This document shows positions 56,603-64,000 of a DNA stretch of 64,000 nt, one piece after another (the stretch's first letter is position 1; the number at the start of each line of letters is the position of its first letter). The stretch spans positions 34,480,850 to 34,544,849 of the forward strand of contig CM050452.1 of NCBI GenBank assembly GCA_027563935.2. The letters run 5' to 3'. Both the position numbers and the translations under genes were made by a program. Origin of the DNA: Costus lasius (lineage: Eukaryota; Streptophyta; Magnoliopsida; Zingiberales; Costaceae). The notes under the pieces were generated by a model. The model searched no databases. It was not told the origin of the DNA and saw nothing but the letters and a program-made list of their open reading frames with translations.

Positions 56603-57307
56603 CTACTCTCGAATGTCCCATCTGAGACCTCTGAGAAACTTGGTAGCCCTCCTCTTTTCAGTGTTTATCAGGTGAGGGGCATACTTTCCCAATTTAGTGA
56701 ACTGCAACTCATACTGGTCCACAGTCATATCACCCTGCTCCAAGTGAATAAATTCCACCTCTCGGTCCTCTACCAAGCTATCAGGGAAGTACTTCTCGTT
56801 AAATTGAGACAAGAAGTAGGGCCAATTTACTGTTTCATGTCTTTCTGCAGCTAACCTCACCACGCCCTTCCACCACTCATTTGCGTCACCACGCATCATA
56901 TAGGTGGTCAGACACAGCTTGTCCTCATCGGAGCAACGCATGACTTGAAAAATCTTTTCCAAGCATAACTGCCAGTTCTCTGCAGTACTTGATTCTGGGC
57001 CCCCATAAAAAGAGCTAGGACCCAGTTTCTGGAATTCACTCACAAGCGAGACATAGCGCCTATGAGCGTCTTCCTGATAGTCATTCCCCACCACCCGAGT
57101 AGTAGTCTGGGATCTCTCCTGAGTCAATTGCTGCAAGAGCTGCTGTTGCGCTTCTTGATGCTGAGTCTGTTGCTGCTGCAGCATCTGAGCTTGCCTCTCT
57201 ATCATGGCACCCTGTTGCCGTACCATGCCTGTTAGAGCCTCAATGGTTCTCGTGAGATCTGAGGTCTGCTCACCCTCGCCGCTAGCATTTCCTCTGGATC
57301 GCACCAT
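56603..57307 (-). pseudogene. Gypsy F gag, N-terminal part of the polyprotein
   Basis: 234 residues: a basic start (MVRSRGNASG), a Gln-rich coiled-coil-like stretch (IERQAQMLQQQQTQHQEAQQ), then a Retrotrans_gag domain (WQLCLEKIFQVM ... ANEWWKGVV ... LEQGDMTVDQYELQF). It ends at a TAG (56603-56605) only five codons before the pol Met and in the same frame. CAG is the likely earlier codon (inference). A suppressed stop is possible but less likely in this lineage. Confidence 0.88.
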
Positions 57308-57418
57308 CTTAAATTCCTACACACACATACCATAGTAAGGAAAACAAACATAAACCTATAAGGTGTCTAGCAATACACAAACATGTTTTCCCCCGAACTA
57401 AGTTTTAGCTAGCCAACT
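57308..57418 (-). other. Gypsy F short leader
   Basis: About 110 bases between PBS and gag; nothing else recognised. Confidence 0.75.
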
Positions 57419-57430
57419 GCTCAGATACCA
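57419..57430 (-). other. Primer-binding site of gypsy F
   Basis: Minus strand TGGTATCTGAGC, one mismatch from the usual initiator tRNA-Met complement TGGTATCAGAGC; three bases from the LTR. Confidence 0.85.
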
Positions 57431-57433
57431 TTC

Positions 57434-60090
57434 TGTCACATCCCGTTATCTTAACCCCAAACAAGCAACACAAATCACAAAGGAACAGGATGTTATCATA
57501 CAAGATCGATGCACATGCTAAGTAAAACCAAGTTCAGGAAAACCCGATCTGAAAAATTTCGAGAATCCATACATAGAATCTCCACGAAACATAATTTCAC
57601 AAATGTACCTGCCACCACGCAATACTTGCACTAGACATATGCAAGTCAGCAGTTATATCAAAACCATATAAAAATCCGTAAAATCCATAAATCACGTAAG
57701 GGTACCTGCCACCAGGCAATACTTGCACTAGACATATGCAAGTTCACATTTATATCAAATCTGATCGCAAAATACGAATCAACTCGAAATTCGAAGCAAA
57801 GCCACAATATCGATTTTATAAACTCATGGAACTAATATCAATGACCCAAACACCGAAAACAGGCCAAAGCCCTCGGTGACATAAAAAAAATCAAAATCTC
57901 AAAACTGTCACAACCGGCAACACTGGTTCACAAAGTTTAGCCATAATCGGCCTCAGTTAACTAAACACAAAAATAAATCTTATACATCGCATCAGCACAG
58001 CTGTAGAGAGAATCACAATATCCATAACATACGCTAACTCAGGCAATGCGCCCCTGCTCTACACCTGAAAATAATGAGGGGTGAGCTACACAGCCCAGTG
58101 AGTGGATAGTCTCAATCGACCATCCATAACATACACTCAAAGATACATGCAGATTGTTTTTAAAATCTTTAGCAGAACATTATGTCAACATATAACTAAA
58201 ACAAAGAACAGAAAACAAAGAACAGGACTCATATAAACAATTAGATGTATAGGCATCACACAAATGTCACCCCATAGTAACCAAAGTTCTAGAGCCATAC
58301 TCTAAACCAACTAAACACACCAACCACTTAGTTGTTGTCCAGCATAAATCAAGAGTGACCACTATGGTCCAACCCGGCTCTGGCCTAAGCACTGGGAGAA
58401 GCCTGCAAATCACATGCAACACAAACATGGACGGTGTGTAGACTCAAGAGGTGATCCCCATCCGGTCAAGATGTGATACCTTGATCTACACCACCCCATA
58501 ACACAAAAATCTAAGAGTCTAAGAGTGATGAAATCAAGAGGTGGCCCCTGTCCGACCAAGACATGGCACTTTGCATCAATCACTCGTTCTCCCAAAGGGT
58601 TCTTATCTGGACAACCACTAGACACACCTTATATCTTATTTCACAAAAGTGGACTCCTAAGTGTCAACCAGACTCTAGGATAGTCACTTTCATCACAATA
58701 ATCACAACAGGCAAGGCTGAAACATCAACCCCCCCCCCCCCCACATATCACAATATACAGGGCTGAAATCTCTAACCCCTAACATATCACATATAGACTA
58801 TCCCCTTGAGTACACAGTTACACTTAGCCTTAGTCCTATCCATAATGGGTACACAGACCACAACACATAACATTCGAAATCACATATAACCACATAATGT
58901 AGTGTAGTGTCCTTAGGTTTCATGCTGATCAGTTTAGTATAACCTTGCTAAGTTATCACCCAAATTTCTCAAACAAGGGTACATGGCTAAAAATATATAA
59001 CATGCTGCACATAGAGAAACAATCATGGATCCTATAACATTATTAGCATTTATCAGGGCATCCATAAAATCAACATAGGATTAAAATTTGTATTCTTACC
59101 ATCTAATTCACATAACACCACATGTAGCCCACGGTTTCTACAACATATTATCTACTTAAACTTTAACCTTAGTTAACAAGAATTTTATGCTCAAGAATCA
59201 CTAACTTAAAACTACCTAAATTCCACATAAGAAATATCTTAAATTTCATGTTGCAAGGTTTCGGTTTTCATGAAAGATACACCTTAAGTTTCGGTTCTTA
59301 GCATGGTAAAATTATCAAACAATCAAACTTATCATCTAGCACAACCAAATGGATATAATTCGAATAAGACACCCCACTCACCTCTTATCTTGAACCGTGA
59401 ACACCAAGATGAAGTTCTCTCCACAAACTCGTCTAAAGGCCTTGATGTTCTTAGGTTGACACCACCAAAGGAAGAGAAACGCCACCAAACACCAAAGACG
59501 CCGGCCAAGGGAAAAAGAAGAGGAAGAAGAAAATTTGTCCAAGCCTTCAAGAAATCGCCCAAGCCTTCAAGAAATCGCCCAAGCCTTCAAGAAATCGCCC
59601 AAGCCTTCAAGCCAAAACGCCAAACTTCTTTGCCCTAGCCGTCCGCCCCTTTGGTTTTTAAATTTTTAAACCCGCTAACTGATTAATTCGAATAGGGTTT
59701 ATGAATTAACCCACTTACTGATTAATTCAAATTTTAAACCCAAAATCCATCTAATTTAAGTGTAAACCCAATAACCCATAATTAATTATTCACTTAAGCG
59801 AAAATCCAATAAGGATTTAATTAACATCCAATAAGCTCTAATTAATTAATTACTAGAGTCAAAATCCATTAAGACTTAAATTAATATCCACTAACCCTTT
59901 GCCACTAATTTCTAAATAACCCCTAAAGGTTTTAGAGATAAAACTCTCCCCCATCCTAGAGTTTACAAAAACAAAACATAGGAAAAATATCACAGCCAAT
60001 GATTTTATTTAAATCAAGAATAAAATATCACAGTCAATGATTTAAATCAAGAATAGTACTTACAAGAAATTAAAATTCTTGGATCTTACA
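57434..60090 (-). repeat. Gypsy F 5' LTR, uninterrupted
   Basis: 2657 bp from TGTCACATCCCG to GGATCTTACA on the plus strand, followed by GATCT. It holds a run of 14 C (58729-58742), three copies of a 20-bp unit (59541-59600) and the copia E empty site near 59941. Short open frames are LTR sequence, not genes. Confidence 0.94.
59541..59611. repeat. 20-bp tandem repeat in gypsy F 5' LTR
   Basis: AAGCCTTCAAGAAATCGCCC three times plus a partial unit. The 3' LTR has one unit plus the partial at 43041-43071. Confidence 0.95.
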
Positions 60091-60717
60091 GATCTTGTTG
60101 CCTTCTTTGGGTGGCTGAAATGGTAAGTCTTTGAATTCGAAATGGCTATCTTCCTTGGAGGTGTTGGCACATATGAGGGAGAGTTTGAATTTTGAAAACC
60201 TTCCTTGTTGTCTTGGGCGGCAATGAGAAGAAGGAAATAAGCCTTCCCCTAATTGTGGATCTTGATGGCACAACTCCCCTAATTGTGGATCTAGATGGGC
60301 GCCTCCTTGATTTGTGGATCTAGATGGGCGCCTCCTTGAATTGTGGATCTAGATGAGCCTTGTTGTTGTAGATGGCGCAAATGCTTCCATGGGGTGGCCT
60401 CTCTTCAATTGGAAGGGAGTAATTGAAGTGGAGCTTGATGTTGAGTTGAGTTTGAAGTCCCTCCTTGAACTACTTTGAAGTGAACCTTCCAAAATGGGAG
60501 CTAGCTTCTTGGAGTGTGGTGAGCTAGCTGATTTGTGTCCCTTGAGCTGAATATTAATGTATCCAAACTACATGCACTAACCTACCATGACATTACAATG
60601 CACAACCTACCAACAACATTTATAAAAGTAAACTACATGATAGACTTTGGGGTGGAACTAACCTATCATGCCATGCAATGCAAATAAGGAAAGTACTGAA
60701 AAGGAAAGTGGACTCTA
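60091..60717 (-). other. Probable rest of gypsy G LTR; boundary not resolved
   Basis: Begins with the second GATCT target copy of F and should continue the LTR of G. The true end of that LTR could not be placed, because the matching LTR lies outside the window. It contains a short minisatellite. No gene seen. Confidence 0.55.
60249..60360. repeat. Degenerate minisatellite, about four units
   Basis: Variants of TTGTGGATCTAGATGGGCGC with CTCCTTGA spacers, period about 31 bp. Confidence 0.8.
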
Positions 60718-60879
60718 AGTGAAGCCATACCTGATGGGCTTCCTCCGAGCCCTAGTGGATCTTCTAAGAGCTGTCTTAGGCCCTCCATCATTTCTCCCCG
60801 GGTTGGAAAAATTCTCCTTAGGAGAATTATCCTTGAATCCTTGGAGCAAATCTGGAGCAGCCAGGGCTAGCATTTGCTT

Positions 60880-61374
60880 GTACCCCCCCCCCCCCTATAG
60901 CATTTGCTTGTTCAATCCAGGGTTATATATACTAGAGTAGGGGTCATTATTTCTACTTTGATTGTACCCCCCTATAGCATTTGCTTGTTCAATACCCTGT
61001 TCAGCAATTACTTTGCATTCTTTAGAACAATGCCCTTCATTACCACAAATATCACAAACAATAGATGATGAAGTAAAACAGTTTGCATATGAAAAGAATC
61101 CAATTTATTTGCTAGAGAGTCCACCTTTTCAGCGAGAGCATGCCATGCATCGTATTTATTCTTACCTTGAGGATGATATATCACTCCTCATTCAGTGGTC
61201 CACTGGTTGTGATTCAAGGACATCTCCTCAATTAGAGTGTAAGTGTCATTGATGCTCTTATTCATAAAAGCTCCACCTGTAGTAGCATCAACAGTGAGCC
61301 GAGTGCTATAAAGAAAACCATTATAAAAAGTATGAATTAAAACCCATTTTCTAGGCCATGGTGAGGACACTTTC
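60880..61374 (-). pseudogene. Athila/Tat-like gypsy gag remnant
   Basis: From the right end, the minus strand reads WVLIHTFYNG, then STRLTVDATTGGAFMNK and LIEEMSLNHNQW, a recognisable Athila-type gag block (61370-61188). A stop follows, then in the same frame KYDAWHALAEKVDSLANKLDS. After a frameshift comes a zinc knuckle, CDICGNEGHCSKEC, at 61015-61056, and NDPYSSIYNPGLN near 60920-60950. A short direct repeat (CCTATAGCATTTGCTTGTTC at 60893 and 60970, each behind a C-run) disturbs the left end. Element H cuts the upstream part at 61375. It is a dead fragment and the oldest layer recognised. Confidence 0.75.
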
Positions 61375-63362
61375 TGTCACGCCCCTGCAGGAAGACGGCT
61401 ATTTCTAGCTCAGGGTTCCCCAGGGAGTAACATTATTGATAGAAACCAGAGAACTACAATAATCACCATTCATTTATTTAATAAATAATCCAAATTTGAC
61501 ATCAACAGTTTTATAACACAATTTCTAAAACATGCTATCCAAACTAACAACTGAAATAAAATACAAAAGGCAAACTATCTCAACTTGGGCTGGTACATAG
61601 CTATCTATCAACTCTATCCCTCCCAGAAGCTAACTCTGTACCTAGAAGAGAAACAAAGGGGGGTTAGCAAAAATGCCAAGTAGGAATCAACAAATAGGGT
61701 GAAAGAGTCAAATAACATAATAATACAATGACTGAAACAATGATATACAAATAATATAAGAATGTCGTGTAAATCATCAAGCTTGGCCAATAGATCTCAA
61801 TCATGAGCCGCACTCATTTTCAGAGTGTTTCCACCATCAGCTCACACAGTGGAACGACTGTCATAAACAGCTCGGTGAATGTTGCGTCCAACATCTGACA
61901 TCCGTAGTATTGTCCCGAGGACAACTGGCGGTGCCCTAACCAGCAAACAGATAGTCCGATACGCGCCGGAACTATAAAACACATAAATAGGCCACTGGAG
62001 AATAAATCATCCAGTCCAGAGGTCAATATATCACGACAGATATCACATATTTTCAACGGTTTCCACATACTCATGTGTCAACATCACAGATACATAACTG
62101 TTCAACCATGCTCATCAGATATCTCAACACAGGTTTGTTAACCATTCATACAGAAGTAGAATATGACCAAATAAACAAGATAATTGAGGTCAACAGGAAT
62201 TCAGAAACAAACCAAGCAGACGAAGCAATCAGATATCAGTGTCAATCAATTCTATCATATGCATCATATATCAAATCAAAGGATTAGGCAGCAAATCCTA
62301 TAATTCTTGACATTGTAAGAAAGGAGTAGCGTAAGATTCCTACTTGAGATGCTGATATCCTGAATTCCGCTGAAATCAAAATTATCTTCCTTTCTTCACT
62401 GAACAATTTAAATAAAACATTGTTATTATCCATCATATGCATCAATCGATAATATTACCCTCAACCCCCTAATTTTCTATTTAATCCCAAAATACTAAAT
62501 TCATTGAATCTTCCCTAATAATACTAATTTAGATTTTTTTTACTAATCTTTTATCTAATAATAAAATAAAAACAAACACTTACCTCTCTACCGAAGACTC
62601 GACTCGGAACAAACGCTTCGTTCGTTCGCTGAGGCAACTACCGGCACTCGCCGCCGGAAGAGAAAAAGCTGCCGGTGCTGGGGAAGAAAAGCATCACCGG
62701 TAGGAGGGAATGGGTCGCTGACGACGGGAGGAGGAGGAGACCACCGGGGAAGAAGAAAGATGGAGGCGGCGCTGCACAGCCACACACGGACGCAGCGTCG
62801 TCCGCACGCGCTGCAGCCAGGAACCGCCGGTTGAGGAAAACGAGGTCGCCGCTGCTGACAGAGGAATGACGTGGAGTCGAAGCTACCGGCGCTGGAAGAC
62901 AAGAGAGCCGCCAACACTAAACTTGTCGCCGGACGCAGAAACTTGTTGTACGCTTCTGAACAGAGCCGTTCTGCCACCGAGGGAAGAAAACGAGATCCGC
63001 TCTCCTGGGATGCTCGCTGGAAGGTTTGATCGCCGGGTTGAGGGGAAGGAGCCGCCGGCGCATGCGTTCAGTGCCGGAGGTGCACGCGCCTTCCTCTGAT
63101 GGGGAAGATCGTGAACGGAGCAGAGACGCGGGCGACGCAGCGGTAGCAAGGAGAAAACAGAGGAACATGACAAAATCGTACGGCGCACGAGGGAAGAATA
63201 AGATTAAGGGAAAGATTAGGAAAAGGTTTAGGTTTAAGAGAGGCTTAGGGTCTTATTTATAGGGAAAATAAGGGAGGAATAATAGGATACTAACTTTAGC
63301 AAATTTCAAAATTTCAAAATTTAAAATTTAAACAAATTTAATTAAAAAATTAGGTTATAACA
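61375..63362 (-). repeat. Element H 3' LTR
   Basis: Starts TGTCACGCCCC and ends GGTTATAACA on the plus strand. A GC-rich stretch (about 62590-63180, many CCGCCGG-type strings) lies just downstream of a TATA box in element sense and would be the transcribed leader. Overlapping open frames on both strands there look like chance frames. A motif like that of S and F lies at 61638-61684. Confidence 0.85.
63252..63262 (-). promoter_or_regulatory. Candidate TATA box of element H LTR
   Basis: CTATAAATAAG on the minus strand, upstream of the GC-rich stretch. The position suits an LTR promoter. Confidence 0.6.
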
Positions 63363-63661
63363 TTATTCACCCCTTTAAAAAGAATTTGGTCCTCCAAATT
63401 CAGAGTACCCAAAAAGAATCAAAGTACACTAAAAGAATATGTTATACACACCCAAAAGAATCAGAGTACGCTAAAAGAATATATATCATATAAAAATATT
63501 TATTTTACTTATTCACTTATTCTATCCTTAACTCAATCCTAGTCCTAAGGTTCCTATATCCTTAGGTTTCCCTACTGAACCTTTAGCTCTGACCTGTAGG
63601 TTATGGGCCCACAGAAACCTATACCTCTGAATCAACCAATACCTCTGATACCATTTAAATT
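63363..63661 (-). other. Element H internal region (299 bp) with PPT and PBS
   Basis: PPT-like AAAGGGGTGAATAA (minus strand, about 63363-63377) borders the 3' LTR. TGGTATCAGAGG (minus strand, 63642-63653) is a PBS for initiator tRNA-Met, eight bases from the second LTR. Between them is AT-rich sequence with a loose repeat of AAAAGAATC-type strings and no open frame. Confidence 0.82.
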
Positions 63662-64000
63662 TGTCACGCCCCGGCCGGAAGCCGGCTATTTCTAGCTCAG
63701 GGTTCCCCAGGGAGTAACAATATTGATAAAAACCAGAGAACTACAATAATCACCATTCATTTATTTAATAAATAATCCAAATTTGACATCAACAGTTTTA
63801 TAACACAATTTCTAAAAACATGCTATCCAAACTAACAACTGAAATAAAATACAAAAGGCAAACTATCTCAACTTGGGCTGGTACATAGCTATCTATCAAC
63901 TCTTTCCCTCCCAGAAGCAAACTCTGTACCTGGAAGAAAAACAAAGGGGGGTTAGCAAAAATGCTAAGTAGGAATCAACAAATAGGGTGAAAGAGTCAAA
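63662..64000 (-). repeat. Element H 5' LTR, partial
   Basis: Starts TGTCACGCCCCGG and follows the 61375 LTR with a few substitutions and single-base indels until the window ends. Confidence 0.85.

Larger units (their letters stand above)
40926..60090 (-). mobile_element. Gypsy F, Tekay/Del-like chromovirus, full-length, carrying copia E
   Basis: Target duplication GATCT flanks it (40921-40925 and 60091-60095). 5' LTR 57434-60090 (2657 bp). 3' LTR 40926-52682, which is 2625 bp after removal of copia E and its target duplication. The LTRs differ at roughly eight sites, plus a C-run and a 20-bp repeat number. One reading frame with two nonsense codons encodes gag, protease, RT, RNase H, integrase and part of a chromodomain. 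It is inserted in the LTR of gypsy G. Confidence 0.94.
61375..64000 (-). mobile_element. Element H, LTR retrotransposon with almost no internal region (runs out of window)
   Basis: LTR 61375-63362 (1988 bp), then only 299 bp of internal sequence with a PPT at one end and a PBS at the other, then a second LTR from 63662 to beyond the window. The two LTR starts (TGTCACGCCCC) and the following 338 bases match closely. The left target duplication would be CTTTC (61370-61374); the right copy cannot be seen. With no coding capacity it is non-autonomous. Confidence 0.85.

Noticed and set aside
60719..60800. A copia-type linker string (minus strand RRSTRARRKPIRYGF) suggesting another copia fragment
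   Set aside because: Too short and isolated; it could be chance or part of the degraded Athila-like remnant.
62588..63262. Possible host exon in element H
   Set aside because: Frames overlap on both strands and none has a recognisable domain; kept only as a low-level question about captured sequence.
1..64000. A new defence, toxin or metabolic gene system
   Set aside because: Every long open frame is explained by copia or gypsy polyproteins; no other protein family was recognised.

Overview
This window is a piece of a large plant genome made almost entirely of nested LTR retrotransposons. I found no host gene, no non-retroelement RNA gene and no bacterial-type feature. The evidence for a plant is copia and gypsy polyproteins of plant lineages, primer-binding sites complementary to plant initiator tRNA-Met (TGGTATCAGAGC), 1.7-3 kb LTRs and 5-bp target-site duplications. 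The species cannot be named from this sequence.

Layout, from oldest to youngest. A decayed Athila/Tat-like gag remnant (about 60880-61374, minus strand) is the outermost recognisable host on the right. Next to it lies gypsy element G (minus strand: broken gag 38797-39781, PBS 39947-39958, LTR from 39965), which extends past the left edge of the window. Copia A (minus strand, LTRs 1-829 and 6560-7338+37713-38796) sits inside G's gag. A 3-kb solo LTR, S, is inserted in A's 5' LTR (TSD TAAAC) and survives as three pieces: 7339-9598, 18743-19424 and 37667-37707. S in turn received copia B (9599-18737, TSD ATCTG) and copia C (19425-37661, TSD TATTT). Copia D (28202-37335, TSD TATCC) is inserted in C's 5' LTR. 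Separately, a Tekay/Del-like chromovirus F (40926-60090, minus strand, TSD GATCT) is inserted in G's LTR, and copia E (43407-52533, plus strand, TSD AACTC) is inserted in F's 3' LTR. At the right edge an element with almost no internal region, H (61375 to beyond 64000), has LTRs separated by only 299 bp.

The five copia elements A-E belong to one family. It resembles the Angela/BARE-1 group of the Tork supergroup: about 9.1 kb, 1.7-kb LTRs, a leader of about 1.8 kb, and one gag-protease-integrase-RT-RNase H polyprotein of about 1294 residues. C, D and E have open polyproteins and nearly identical LTRs, so they look recent and possibly competent. B has a frameshift. A has lost its start codon and has three nonsense codons, yet its visible LTRs match perfectly. 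F has one nonsense codon at the gag-pol boundary and one that truncates the chromodomain.

The most interesting non-coding material is in the copia leaders and LTR ends: covarying paired palindromes, a palindrome conserved near the PBS, a tRNA-like block present in some copies only, and a triplicated U5-like unit in C. Difference counts between LTRs were made by eye and are approximate.
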